Shown: in pieces, positions 51,981 through 61,769 of the stretch
Position numbering within the stretch: position 1 is the first letter of the stretch
Layout of the letters: each line of letters starts with the position of its first letter
Assembly: GCA_039679375.1 (NCBI GenBank)
Contig: JBDKVA010000027.1
Location: forward strand, 19,499 to 83,498
DNA from: JBDKVA01 sp039679375
GTDB taxonomy: Bacteria; Bacillota; Clostridia; Acetivibrionales; DTU013
Direction of reading: 5' to 3'
DNA: 64,000 bases
Program-made: the position numbers and the translations under genes
Notes under the pieces: model-generated
Databases searched by the model: none
Told to the model about the DNA's origin: nothing
The model's input: only the letters and a program-made list of their open reading frames with translations

Positions 51981-52793
51981 ATGAAATTGAAAGTGATTGC
52001 GGGTGAGATATTTAAGCATTTAAGGCTCATAGGACTCTATTTCAAATATAACCTTCAGGCGGCGATGGAGTACAGAGTGAGCTTTATAACACAAGCTATC
52101 GGGATGGCTTTGAACAATGCTTTTTTCATATTCTTCTGGTGGGTCATATTCACCAAGGTCTCCTCCATCGGCGGATACGGTTTCAGGGAGGTCATGGTGA
52201 TATGGGCTCTGGCAGCGTCAACCTTTGGCTTTCTTCATATCTTTTTCGGGAACGTGAGGCAGCTGACCAGGATGATCATAAACGGCGAATTGGATACTTA
52301 CCTGCTTCAGCCAAAGAATGTGTATGTGAATGTACATTGTTCGAGAATGACCGTTTCCGCATGGGGCGATTTTATATACGGCTATATTTTGATCATCATT
52401 GTGTATGGGCTTGACCCTCTTAAATTGCTGCTATTCACTCTGTTTACAGCTGCCGGGGGACTGTTGTCCGGAGCGGTGATGGCAAGCGCCGATACGCTTA
52501 CCTTCTATATAGGCGATGCTTCGGCGATCACGAGGCTTGTGACGGAATTTCTTATAAATTTTACATTATATCCGGACAGCATATTCAGGCGCGAAGTAAA
52601 ATGGATCATGTATTCGCTGCTTCCGGCGGGCTTCATCGTATTCATGCCGTTCAGGCTGATGACAGCCTTCAGCTGGTATGGATTGCTGGCGCTGCTTGGC
52701 ATTGATACGGTATATATCACGTTGGGGTATCTGTTTTTTAAGAGAGGCCTGAAAAGGTATGAATCAGGCAACCTTATTACAACGAAACTGTAA
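51981..52793 (+). CDS. ABC-2 type permease (DUF990-like), second
   Basis: Second permease of the exporter, 270 residues with about six membrane segments. AAMEYRVSFITQAIGMALNN, FLHIFFGNVRQLTRMIINGELDTYLLQPKN and LPAGFIVFMPFRLM are typical of the family. ATG 51981 is chosen because GGAGG at 51968-51972 precedes it; ATG 51960 is upstream of that site and overlaps the first permease gene. The stop is followed by a convergent acetyltransferase gene about 20 bases away. Confidence 0.85.
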   Translation: MKLKVIAGEIFKHLRLIGLYFKYNLQAAMEYRVSFITQAIGMALNNAFFIFFWWVIFTKVSSIGGYGFREVMVIWALAASTFGFLHIFFGNVRQLTRMIINGELDTYLLQPKNVYVNVHCSRMTVSAWGDFIYGYILIIIVYGLDPLKLLLFTLFTAAGGLLSGAVMASADTLTFYIGDASAITRLVTEFLINFTLYPDSIFRREVKWIMYSLLPAGFIVFMPFRLMTAFSWYGLLALLGIDTVYITLGYLFFKRGLKRYESGNLITTKL

Positions 52794-52814
52794 GCAGCTG
52801 TGAATCTGCATACA

Positions 52815-53459
52815 TTAGTCTTCATGCAGACTCCTGACCGGATCGTCCAGAATTTCCTGAAATGCATTGAAGTATTGGCCCACATGAAAGCCGTCAACTA
52901 AGGCATGATGCACCTGGACAGAAAGAGGCAGCCTTATTTTCCCGTTTTCTTCAAGGAACTTGCCCCAGGATATCCTTGGTATGCTGTCAACAGGGCTCAT
53001 CTGGACAGGGTGTGTTATTCCGGTAAAGGAAACCCATGGGATACTTGTAATATACAGCAGGTCATCCCGCTCCGGTTCATCCTTCAGATTTGCTATATTT
53101 TTCGCTTTTTCCATTTCACTTAATGTGTTTACCTTAAAATCATGAAATACATCGATGAATTTTACGGCGCAAAAGCCAAACACTTCATCTTCCGTCATGA
53201 CCGTAAAAGAGGGATCTACTGTGTCATGCTCGACCACGCAGTCCTCTCTGATCCTGTACCGAAGCTCTTTTATGCAGTTTGCCGCTTTGACGGAAGCATA
53301 CAGGACAGATACAAAAAACGGAAGGCCATTTTTCTTGATATATCTGTAAAACTTTGAAATATCAACATTTCCGCATATATTAAAATGCGGGTAGCTAAGC
53401 TCCTTGAAGTAAAGATAGTGGTCTTTCCTGTTCCAGTTTTCAATATCCAGATACCTCAT
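52815..53459 (-). CDS. CAT-family (chloramphenicol acetyltransferase-like) acetyltransferase
   Basis: Trimeric acetyl-CoA-dependent O-acetyltransferase fold, 214 residues. The catalytic His is in VQVHHALVDGFHVG near the C-terminus, and the opening RYLDIENWNRKDHYLYF matches the family. Active-site surroundings (FTVMTEDEVFGFCAV, PWVSFTGITHP) are typical. Whether it acts on chloramphenicol is not shown; many chromosomal CAT homologues do not. ATG 53459 with AGGAG eight bases upstream is preferred to the GTG at 53468. It is transcribed towards the ABC-2 exporter operon. Confidence 0.88.
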   Translation of the reverse strand: MRYLDIENWNRKDHYLYFKELSYPHFNICGNVDISKFYRYIKKNGLPFFVSVLYASVKAANCIKELRYRIREDCVVEHDTVDPSFTVMTEDEVFGFCAVKFIDVFHDFKVNTLSEMEKAKNIANLKDEPERDDLLYITSIPWVSFTGITHPVQMSPVDSIPRISWGKFLEENGKIRLPLSVQVHHALVDGFHVGQYFNAFQEILDDPVRSLHED

Positions 53460-53489
53460 TTTCTTCACTCCTTATAATTCCGCCATAAG

Positions 53490-53581
53490 CAGGTGAAATC
53501 ACAGTACCTGGCGAAGGCGTGCAATACTATAATTTTATCACTATATCGTAAGATATCAATGATTTCACCAGGATAGTATTG
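53490..53581. other. Interleaved inverted repeats, pseudoknot-capable
   Basis: Order A-B-A'-B': CAGGTGAAATCA (53490-53501), CAATACTAT (53522-53530), TGATTTCACC (53560-53569), ATAGTATTG (53573-53581), with a small hairpin ATATC-GTAA-GATAT inside. The arms cannot all nest, so an RNA could form a pseudoknot; a tandem regulator site is the alternative. It lies between the divergent CAT-like gene and the giant exoprotein gene. Confidence 0.5.
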
Positions 53582-53734
53582 TGAAAAATCAAAAAAGATG
53601 ATAAACTTTATATGGTTAAAATTACATTTTATTATTCTACATGTAAAGTTTCTTTTACAAATTACACGTGCAAAAAACTGGATAGGTTTAATTAATGCTA
53701 AACTTGATTATAAAATGTAGGGGGAATGGTTCAT

Positions 53735-56700
53735 ATGAGAACTTTTTACAGGACACTGTCTTTAATGATTGTGATCATTTTGCTTTCGTCAATGACTTTT
53801 ACAGGTTGTACGGGAAGGATGTCGACAACCTATAAGGACATCAAGAACTCTGCAGTAGTAGATCCTTCAAAAGAAATTATTCCCGACCGCCCCTACCTGA
53901 GAACGATAAATGAAAACCAAAAAATGAATGACATTCAGGAGTTCCTCGTTTCAGAGGATATCACCATCGAAGCGCTTGCCAGGAAGCCTCAGCTGGAGGC
54001 CAGGCTGCTGAGTGTACAAAGCCTGACCGAGCTGGTCCATTCCAGGACGGAAATGGAAGGGCTGAAGGCTCTGAAGGCCGAGATCAGCCAGGCGTTGGAG
54101 ATGAAGAGCTCAGATAAATTCATGTCATTCAATACATATGGCCTGTCAATGGATCAGCTTGTAAAGCTCGATAACAAGCTGAACACGCTGTTTTCAATAA
54201 AAACAGGCGGCTCAGCCGGTAACATTGCCAGCCTCAACCCTCTTAAGGGCACATGGACAACACCGGACCGCATTATTCTCCGTTGGACGCCTCAAAATGA
54301 ATGGATCCCTTTGCTGGGATACAATATTTTCAGAACAGTCAACGGCGAAACGAAAAAGATTGCTGCAGGCTTAGGCAGCCAGACCAGTATTGCTCAGCTT
54401 GCAAATAATAGCCTGTCTTTTTCAGAGTACATCAAACCGTTGTATGACGATGCATGGCTCGATTCAGATGAACTAAAGCAGCTTGGCTTTAATACTGCCG
54501 AGGAATTCAACAAATCGGTTTATGAAAAGGCTGTCTTAAATGCCCAGAAGCTGAGGATCACCGGAGATTTGGACTTTAATCTGAACCGGGACAGGAAGCT
54601 GCTGATACCAGGTGATATTTCGGGGAAAATTCCAAAAGCGGATTCATATCTGACTGCTTCCGTTCATCTAATTAATGAAATTGATATCGTACCTTCCTCT
54701 TTGACCAATATAAGAAGTATTGTTTCCTCAACCGAAAAGCTATCCGCACTTGCACAGAAAGTGAAAAGTGAAAAGGAATCAGCGATCGAACAGCTTTTGG
54801 AAGCGCGAAGCTCCATCGTAACGAAGGCATTTGTCGATGAGGAATTTGCGGATGCATCCGGGCTGGGGTATGAGGATAACCTGGAAGGTGCGAGCATTGC
54901 CGTGAAGGATATTGTCAGGTATACGGTCGTACCGGCTGAAGGCGCCAACGCAAGTCTCACGGAAGCTGAGATCCATTCGGGGGCGAGTGTTGAAGGGGCT
55001 TACATGCTGTCGTTGCAATATGGTGTCGAAACTCCGGTAGATACGCCTGAGGGCCTGGATGGCTATGGGATGGATGAGGTTGTGTCGCTGCGCTGGAAGG
55101 CGCCAACAGACAGCTATGCCAAAAGCATCATATCGGGTTACTATATAGAACGCAGGAAAAAGGATGAGGCCGATTTTAAACGGATCAACGATGTTCCCGT
55201 AGCCATATCCTATACCGCAGATGATTTAGGTGTATTGTACGAAACGCCCGCCTTTTACATGGACAGGGAATTGAAAAACGGAGAGGAAGCGACCTACAGG
55301 ATCCAGGCGCTCGATATTTTCGGACGCGTCAGTGGCTATTCGTCAGCTTTGGAAATCAAGGTTAGTAAGGTTGCTCCTCCGCAGGTACCCATTGTAGGTG
55401 AACCGGATCTTTCATCCAAAGTGAACAGCAAAAAATCACCAGCATCCTATAAGGATATCATTTCTTACAATTCAAAAGGAAAAGGTGTGATCCTGCCTGT
55501 TACCAGCGCTTCGGAAGATACCCGGGAATTCGTGATATACAGAAGCAAGGCGGAGGGAACCGGTTTTTTTGACACGCCGGTGGAACTGGTGCGTATCAAT
55601 GCCGCCCCTTATCTGAAGGGTAATACCTCATATGTGGCTGCCACGAGCAGTAAGGCAAAATTCCTGATCAATCCGAAGACGCCGGAAAATGTGGACACGA
55701 TCTATTTTGATAATACGGTCAAGCCGGGTTATTACTACAAATATTGGGTCTCGGCACTGGACAGCTGGGGGAATGAGAGCGCATGGTCGGAATCCAAAAT
55801 CATCGGCTGCCCGGTTGATACGGCTCCGAAGGATCCTGTCAATACGGCGGTGGCTATGAAGGGCAACGATTTGGTGCTTGACAAATCCATTATTGCTCCC
55901 GGCTTTTTGGAACGTTATACGATGAAAAATGCAGAGTCCGTTACAGGTGTAAAGCTGCCGGGCGGAAACAGCAAGTACGGTTTACCGGGTAATCCGCAGC
56001 AGGTAGGCGTATCCCTTTCCGATGCAGTACGGCAGGGATTGAAAACGCCGGATATTTTATCCGCTGCATTGGCCAACTTCCCCAATGTGAGAGATATCCA
56101 TGATATTGTGGCGTTGGAGAATAGCGACCTGCTTCCGGATGGAAGTGCGCTGGTACCCTGGTATCATTATGCCGGTGAAGGCATTTCAGGCTATCTGGTT
56201 TACAGGGGTTATGCCGACGGTATGAATATGGATGAGATCAGAGCCATGTCGAAAGAGGCATTGATACAAAGCTTCATATGGGATCTTGTCGGCAGTAATA
56301 TTCAGACCAATCAGATCAAGGACAAGGTGGAGAAAAAGGACGGGAGGATCTATATCTATTTGATCAGCCTGATACCAAAAGAAAAGAAGGAAACCGGCCT
56401 CGACGGGTTTGATTCATATATTCCGGCCGGCTGGATCAGGGTCAGCTGGGAACGGCCGCAGGATGTGCAGGTGTCGTATTACAGGGTTTACCGGGCTGAG
56501 GTCCCGTACTTTAAAGATAATGAGGATTTAAATAAGCTGGATTGGATCATGGTTGCCGACAATCTGAAGTTTACCGCCTACTCGGAAAAAGTGGATCAGA
56601 CCTATGCACATTATTACTATTACAAAGTTATGGCAGTCAGTACATGGGGCGTCGAATCGGAAGCCGGCAGCATTGTAAAGTACCGTATACCGTCCACCAT

Positions 56701-59700
56701 ACCGCCGCAGGCTCCTGCCATGCTGGTGCCCTTTTCAAAAAAGGAAGTGAATGAAGTGCGGTGGGTCGGAGTACCGCATGCATGCAAATATGTGATCTAC
56801 AGAAAACTGATACCAAGACCGAAGGAAGAGGACATGGAGGATATCAAGCTAGCTGCGCCCGACCTATTCAAAACAGTGTTCGATACGGATATGGCGACCG
56901 GGATTTACAACGTGAATCCAAGCAAGGCGAATATAAACCCGGGACTAAAATATAACAGTATCAATGGAGCGGGTGTCACGCAGAAAGAATTGATTTCGAG
57001 GGGTGCTGCCTCTGCATCGCGCGATTCATCAGTGATAAGCGCTGTGTCAGCTCTGGGCGCCGCAGCTTCAGTCAGTATGCCTGCCGGAAACAAATTTACC
57101 GGTACCGCAACAGCAGCCCAGACCGCCAAGTTCAGATCTCTGCAGCTGAAAAACACGACCGCAGTAAGAAAAAATATTGCAAACACCGGATTGGGAGGTA
57201 AACTGCAGGTTTACTCCAATCTGGTCAAAAAATATGGGCCGCTCGCTGTCACTCCATACAGCCAGCTGGAATATAGCATTGCTGCGCAAGTGCTGTGGGA
57301 AAAACTGGGTGAAATAGAGATCCCGCTTGGAGAAGATTCTACCGGTGAAAAGAATTTCTTCGACAAAACGGCTGTCTTCGGAGAAACCTATTATTATACC
57401 GTGCAGGCATGGAATGATGATAACCTGGGTTCAAACAGGCCTGATCCCGTAACAGTTTTCACACGCAAAGGCAAGGCGTTCCCGCCGGTGACAAATGTAC
57501 GCTGGCAAAAATCCGACAACAAACCGCTCATCCAATGGGATCCGGCAAAAGATCCGAACCTTACCGTAAAGGATAGCAGGGAGTATATCGCAGGGTATCT
57601 GGTTTTCAGAAGCAATACCGAAGCAGGTGATTATTATCAGGCAAGCGGGTTGATCCCAAACGATACGAATTCATTTAAGGATGTCAATGCCAATCTGACG
57701 TCGGAAAACTGGTATAAGATCAAGGTTGTGGACACGGCCGGATTCATGTCGGATTTTTCGGGAGCGGTAATGGCCAGGACGGAGCCGCTGAATATCCTGC
57801 CGGGCGGAAGCTTCCGCTCGATTCCCCAGATATCGCGTTCGCAGGCTGAACGCCCGTCATCCGGCAGTAAGAGCGGAGTATTGTCCGATCCGCTGTTTGC
57901 GTCTATTATAATAAGACCGACGCCTACGCCTACGCCCACACCGACGCCAATTATTATCCTGCCGCGTGTGACGCCTTCAATTCCTATATTGACGCCAACA
58001 CCTACACCCACACCTACGCCGACAACGCCGCCGAGGACGACGCCAACACCTACGCCGACGCCCACGCCAATTATAATCCTACCGCGTGTGACGCCTTCAA
58101 TACCCATATTGACACCCACACCTACACCAACATCGCCTGTGAGACCTACGCCTACGCCAACACCCACGCCGACGCCAAACATAATCTTACCGCGTGTGAC
58201 GCCGTCGGTCCCTGTTGTCACGCCTACCCCAACACCGACGCCCGGTGCCAGGATCAATGCAATTTCAAAAACAATGACGCTCAATGGCTTTACTATAACC
58301 GACATCTCCATCGCCGGTAAAAAATCAGGCAGCGGTGAAGGAATACTGAATGTGCAGGGAGGTTATCAGATACCTGTAAATGTAACCATTAAAGCCTTTG
58401 ATGGAAATGTGATAACGGATGGATACGCGACGCAAAAAACCGCGGTTTCACTTGGCGATACGGGCATATTTATTAAAGAGGCCGACTTGAGGACGGATAC
58501 GGGAAAATCTCTGGTGACAGGCTACATCAGGAGGTCTTCCGGAAATGTTATGGGAGACATGCTGATGCTGGACATGAGCGACAGCCCAATTACACCAAAT
58601 GGAATTATACATATATTCAACATACCGGTTTTCCATTATCAGAACCTGACATTTACAGGCATAGGCAGGATATCGGTAAATCTGAACCAATACGGTAATA
58701 CCGGCGCGCCAAGTGTACAGGGAGGCTCCAATTCCAGCTTTTCAGCGATTTACACGCTGACCACTGGAAGCAGCTTCATCAACCTGCATGAAGGTACGGT
58801 TGAAACAAGCATGAGCCTTGAAACGGTAGACAATAAAGGCCTTGAATTCGGGTTCACACTGGCCGGATTTGATGCGCAGGGCAGGTTGAGCGGCAGCTTC
58901 AGTCTGAACGGCAGCCAGTATATGCGGACGGTGATTCCGGCAGGACTTGGCATCCGTGCGCAAAATGCTTCGCTGGTTTACCTTGACGGCAGTGTTGTTT
59001 CATTAAAGAGCTTTATAAACGGCCGCGTGTTACTTCCATTTGCCACGTTTGAAGACGATCCGGTCAGCGGGGGCCAGATGATGAAGTTATCTGAATTGGG
59101 TAATGTGAGCGCGGAAAATATAGAAAACCTGACGAAAGCTATTGCCAATTCGGGTAATTTATCTGCACAGGAAGTCAATTTGCTGGACAACAGCCTGTAC
59201 TACATGGCGGACATAGCCCAATCCAACGCTTTGCTGGTAGCGCCGGATCCGGAGGATGAATCCATTCCCTGGTCAAATGTGCCTTTCTCAGTTTCAAACT
59301 GGGATGGAAAAGGGTTTGTCATCCAGGATACGTCAATGACGCCGGTGAAGGTCGGTAAATCTCCACTCTCATCAATAATCGGAAACTTTAAACTGGGTGT
59401 CGGCAATTCTGCCGATAATCCGGATGATTCCATCGGCGCAACGCCGGGCAGGGTGGCGCTGGATCTGGCAAGAGACGCGGCTTATGCGGGAGAAGCGCCG
59501 GAGGATGTGGTAAAACCTGACTGGATGGGTATTGTCATAAAGAACGGCAACGTTTCACTGCCGGAAGCCTATATCAAAACGGAATCGAATACGAGAGTAC
59601 GGTTCAACCTGACGCCCGGAGAATTATTATATGACTTGAATGGCTTCTTTTACCAGAATCAGGCTTATACGCCTGAAGGCGTTCCGGTGAACTTCGGGGA

Positions 59701-61516
59701 AGCGCTGGGCGGCTTCGAGGATGTGATCGTATATAATATTGTCATTGATCTGTACGGCAACCATACAAACCTGCAAATAGACGGGGATATGGCTGTGCCG
59801 CTCTTCAACAGCCGTGTCAAGGTAAAGCTTTACACGGACAAGAACAGCAAGCTTGTCTGCACCGTGTCGGAAACCGAAAAGCTGGATCCGTCGGGAAAGG
59901 GCACGGTCAAGGTAAAAATACTGAACGGCTTTTTAGATAAAAACGGGCTTCATGTCGACGGTACATTGGATTTTGCGATGGAAAAGAGCATTACATTCAG
60001 CGACATACAGTTCAATGAACTGGTCATACCGGCGGACATGGCCAAAATCGCAAAGGAGGACGAAAACAGCATTTATGGGCGCGCACTTCTTGACAAGCCT
60101 TATTTGATCAATTTCCATGACTTCCCGATGGAGATCAGGGCAGTGACCATGTATTCCGACATGGTGTACGGGATGGTCAAAAAGAATTCCTATACAGGGC
60201 CCAAATACGATACGACGATGACCTTCTGGGGAGGCATGCAGTTGTCCGACAACCTGTCTGCCGACGCCAACGAGGATGCGGACAGGATCGTTATCAATAA
60301 AATATGTACTGATCCGACCATCGTATACGGCAACTCCAAGTCAAAGGTCGAGATGGATTTTGAGGACTTCGCCCAGATTGAGGGAGTGGGTACGCCCAAG
60401 GTGGCAAATGAAGAAGAAGGTTTGGTCGAATACGATACGGACGGCATGGAGATGCTCTTTAACGGAGCTCTCGATGCATTCAAATACATGCCGATCAAGG
60501 TTAATACCCGTATCGGCTACGACAGGAAGATGGGACGCTCCTTCTTTGCCGTCGCCATCTTTTACGGCCAGGACGAGGGAGATTCAGAAAGGCCTGCAGG
60601 CATACCGCTTGGCTGCTATGGCGAGATCAATGACATGACGGGTATGATCGGCTACAATCTGGACATGGAAAAGAATGAAGATGGTACTTATCACTTTTCC
60701 AGCCAAAAGACCAGCCTTTTTAATTCTATTGATACCATGAAGGTCAACCGGACGCCAGGCGGTAATTATTTCTTTGCGATTTCCGCCACCATGTATATTA
60801 AATACGGAGAACTGAAGCTCGGGCAGGTCCGCAACATGTATCTGATAGTAGAAAAGGGGCCGACGGTGGAACTCGGCGGGTTCTATTACGGACCTACGAC
60901 GATCGATGCACTGGTGACCGGAGACGAGAGTAAGCTTGACGAGATGGGCGTCGTCCGGATGGGCTATTATCATAAAGACCGGCTGTTTAAATTCAGCCTC
61001 AGCCTGAATGATGCGGGAATGTACGGAATAACAGTAAATGGTGATATGGGCTTTGATATGTGCCCGGATTATTGGGAATTGAGGATGGGCTACCCGAAAG
61101 CACTGCTGGCGAATGTGTCAAATTATGCAAGCGTATGGTTCGGACTGATCATCCGCAGCTCCAGCATTGATGAGAGCTTTATCAAGGCACAGACCGGCTT
61201 CAGCTTCGATACGGGAGACGTCACGCTGGGAATCGTGTTCCTGCGTGCTTACCTGGCCGTAGGAGGGGAAGGCTACTACAACTTTGACAGCGGGTCGCTG
61301 TATCTGCATGTATTCCTGAGAGGCGGCGTGGAAGGCGGCGTCAAGGCAATGGGCAAACGCTTCAGGGTCATTAACCTGATGCTGGAAGCGGACGGTACGC
61401 TTCAGAAGAGCAGCAGCTGGAAGCTGGATGCGAGCGCCCGCATCTACTATCATGTGGATCTATGGCTGACGGATATCGGCGGCAGCGTAGGCTGGGGTAT
61501 CAGTACGACCTTCTAG
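53735..61516 (+). CDS. Giant exported protein with Fn3-like modules, Pro-Thr linker and beta-rich C-terminus
   Basis: Protein of 2,593 residues. An N-terminal hydrophobic segment (residues 5-22) ends in TGC, a possible but non-ideal lipobox, so it may be a lipoprotein. Residues ~170-1360 carry at least five fibronectin-III-like modules (for example EVVSLRWKAPTDSY near 448, WIRVSWERPQDVQVSYYRVY near 899, VTNVRWQKSDNKPLIQWDP near 1252). Residues ~1392-1503 are a Pro-Thr-rich linker with three copies of ILPRVTPSxPxxTPTP. The last ~1,090 residues are beta-rich with recurring aromatic strands, ending in LTDIGGSVGWGISTTF. No SLH, LPXTG, dockerin or known catalytic motif is visible. ATG 53735 follows AGGGGGA at 53719-53725. 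It stands alone on its strand; function unknown. Confidence 0.85.
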   Translation: MRTFYRTLSLMIVIILLSSMTFTGCTGRMSTTYKDIKNSAVVDPSKEIIPDRPYLRTINENQKMNDIQEFLVSEDITIEALARKPQLEARLLSVQSLTELVHSRTEMEGLKALKAEISQALEMKSSDKFMSFNTYGLSMDQLVKLDNKLNTLFSIKTGGSAGNIASLNPLKGTWTTPDRIILRWTPQNEWIPLLGYNIFRTVNGETKKIAAGLGSQTSIAQLANNSLSFSEYIKPLYDDAWLDSDELKQLGFNTAEEFNKSVYEKAVLNAQKLRITGDLDFNLNRDRKLLIPGDISGKIPKADSYLTASVHLINEIDIVPSSLTNIRSIVSSTEKLSALAQKVKSEKESAIEQLLEARSSIVTKAFVDEEFADASGLGYEDNLEGASIAVKDIVRYTVVPAEGANASLTEAEIHSGASVEGAYMLSLQYGVETPVDTPEGLDGYGMDEVVSLRWKAPTDSYAKSIISGYYIERRKKDEADFKRINDVPVAISYTADDLGVLYETPAFYMDRELKNGEEATYRIQALDIFGRVSGYSSALEIKVSKVAPPQVPIVGEPDLSSKVNSKKSPASYKDIISYNSKGKGVILPVTSASEDTREFVIYRSKAEGTGFFDTPVELVRINAAPYLKGNTSYVAATSSKAKFLINPKTPENVDTIYFDNTVKPGYYYKYWVSALDSWGNESAWSESKIIGCPVDTAPKDPVNTAVAMKGNDLVLDKSIIAPGFLERYTMKNAESVTGVKLPGGNSKYGLPGNPQQVGVSLSDAVRQGLKTPDILSAALANFPNVRDIHDIVALENSDLLPDGSALVPWYHYAGEGISGYLVYRGYADGMNMDEIRAMSKEALIQSFIWDLVGSNIQTNQIKDKVEKKDGRIYIYLISLIPKEKKETGLDGFDSYIPAGWIRVSWERPQDVQVSYYRVYRAEVPYFKDNEDLNKLDWIMVADNLKFTAYSEKVDQTYAHYYYYKVMAVSTWGVESEAGSIVKYRIPSTIPPQAPAMLVPFSKKEVNEVRWVGVPHACKYVIYRKLIPRPKEEDMEDIKLAAPDLFKTVFDTDMATGIYNVNPSKANINPGLKYNSINGAGVTQKELISRGAASASRDSSVISAVSALGAAASVSMPAGNKFTGTATAAQTAKFRSLQLKNTTAVRKNIANTGLGGKLQVYSNLVKKYGPLAVTPYSQLEYSIAAQVLWEKLGEIEIPLGEDSTGEKNFFDKTAVFGETYYYTVQAWNDDNLGSNRPDPVTVFTRKGKAFPPVTNVRWQKSDNKPLIQWDPAKDPNLTVKDSREYIAGYLVFRSNTEAGDYYQASGLIPNDTNSFKDVNANLTSENWYKIKVVDTAGFMSDFSGAVMARTEPLNILPGGSFRSIPQISRSQAERPSSGSKSGVLSDPLFASIIIRPTPTPTPTPTPIIILPRVTPSIPILTPTPTPTPTPTTPPRTTPTPTPTPTPIIILPRVTPSIPILTPTPTPTSPVRPTPTPTPTPTPNIILPRVTPSVPVVTPTPTPTPGARINAISKTMTLNGFTITDISIAGKKSGSGEGILNVQGGYQIPVNVTIKAFDGNVITDGYATQKTAVSLGDTGIFIKEADLRTDTGKSLVTGYIRRSSGNVMGDMLMLDMSDSPITPNGIIHIFNIPVFHYQNLTFTGIGRISVNLNQYGNTGAPSVQGGSNSSFSAIYTLTTGSSFINLHEGTVETSMSLETVDNKGLEFGFTLAGFDAQGRLSGSFSLNGSQYMRTVIPAGLGIRAQNASLVYLDGSVVSLKSFINGRVLLPFATFEDDPVSGGQMMKLSELGNVSAENIENLTKAIANSGNLSAQEVNLLDNSLYYMADIAQSNALLVAPDPEDESIPWSNVPFSVSNWDGKGFVIQDTSMTPVKVGKSPLSSIIGNFKLGVGNSADNPDDSIGATPGRVALDLARDAAYAGEAPEDVVKPDWMGIVIKNGNVSLPEAYIKTESNTRVRFNLTPGELLYDLNGFFYQNQAYTPEGVPVNFGEALGGFEDVIVYNIVIDLYGNHTNLQIDGDMAVPLFNSRVKVKLYTDKNSKLVCTVSETEKLDPSGKGTVKVKILNGFLDKNGLHVDGTLDFAMEKSITFSDIQFNELVIPADMAKIAKEDENSIYGRALLDKPYLINFHDFPMEIRAVTMYSDMVYGMVKKNSYTGPKYDTTMTFWGGMQLSDNLSADANEDADRIVINKICTDPTIVYGNSKSKVEMDFEDFAQIEGVGTPKVANEEEGLVEYDTDGMEMLFNGALDAFKYMPIKVNTRIGYDRKMGRSFFAVAIFYGQDEGDSERPAGIPLGCYGEINDMTGMIGYNLDMEKNEDGTYHFSSQKTSLFNSIDTMKVNRTPGGNYFFAISATMYIKYGELKLGQVRNMYLIVEKGPTVELGGFYYGPTTIDALVTGDESKLDEMGVVRMGYYHKDRLFKFSLSLNDAGMYGITVNGDMGFDMCPDYWELRMGYPKALLANVSNYASVWFGLIIRSSSIDESFIKAQTGFSFDTGDVTLGIVFLRAYLAVGGEGYYNFDSGSLYLHVFLRGGVEGGVKAMGKRFRVINLMLEADGTLQKSSSWKLDASARIYYHVDLWLTDIGGSVGWGISTTF
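57949..58226 (+). repeat. Three ~48-base repeats within the Pro-Thr linker
   Basis: Near-identical copies begin at 57949, 58069 and about 58178, each encoding IIILPRVTPSIPILTP-type sequence and separated by simple ACNCC triplet repeats. This arrangement is prone to expansion and contraction. Confidence 0.85.
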
Positions 61517-61723
61517 GAGTCCGCACGGAAGCGAATGTACTCAGGGCTTTGCGAGCGCGCTCTAATCTCAGCGTAATAAGGAGGTTTGTCAAAAAAAATC
61601 AACCGCGGCGTGTTGTCAAGGTTTTTTCGTAGATTTCAAAGTATTGGTACTGCATACGGCTCCTTACACCGGAGCAGTTGATTTTGCCAAAATGCAGCAT
61701 TTACAAATCTTTTGAGAAAGCTA
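61517..61723. other. Intergenic region after the giant gene
   Basis: About 200 bases without coding signs. A long-range inverted pair (AAAATCAAC near 61595-61604 and GTTGATTTT near 61677-61685) and a small hairpin CTCC..GGAG may act as a terminator for the giant gene, though no classic stem plus T-run is present. Confidence 0.35.
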
Positions 61724-61754
61724 TTGACATTGCCCTTAGGACAACCGCTATACT
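61724..61754 (+). promoter_or_regulatory. MerR-type promoter with 19-base spacer
   Basis: TTGACA (61724-61729) and TATACT (61749-61754) are 19 bases apart, with the dyad TTGCCCT-T-AGGACAA in the spacer. That spacing and dyad are the signature of promoters activated by MerR-family regulators bending the DNA. Confidence 0.75.
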
Positions 61755-61769
61755 ACGCAGGGGATGATA

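Noticed and set aside
57637..58311. 224-codon minus-strand frame rich in Gly-Val
   Set aside because: It is the antisense reading of the Pro-Thr triplet repeats in the giant gene, which never produces stops; no start signal.
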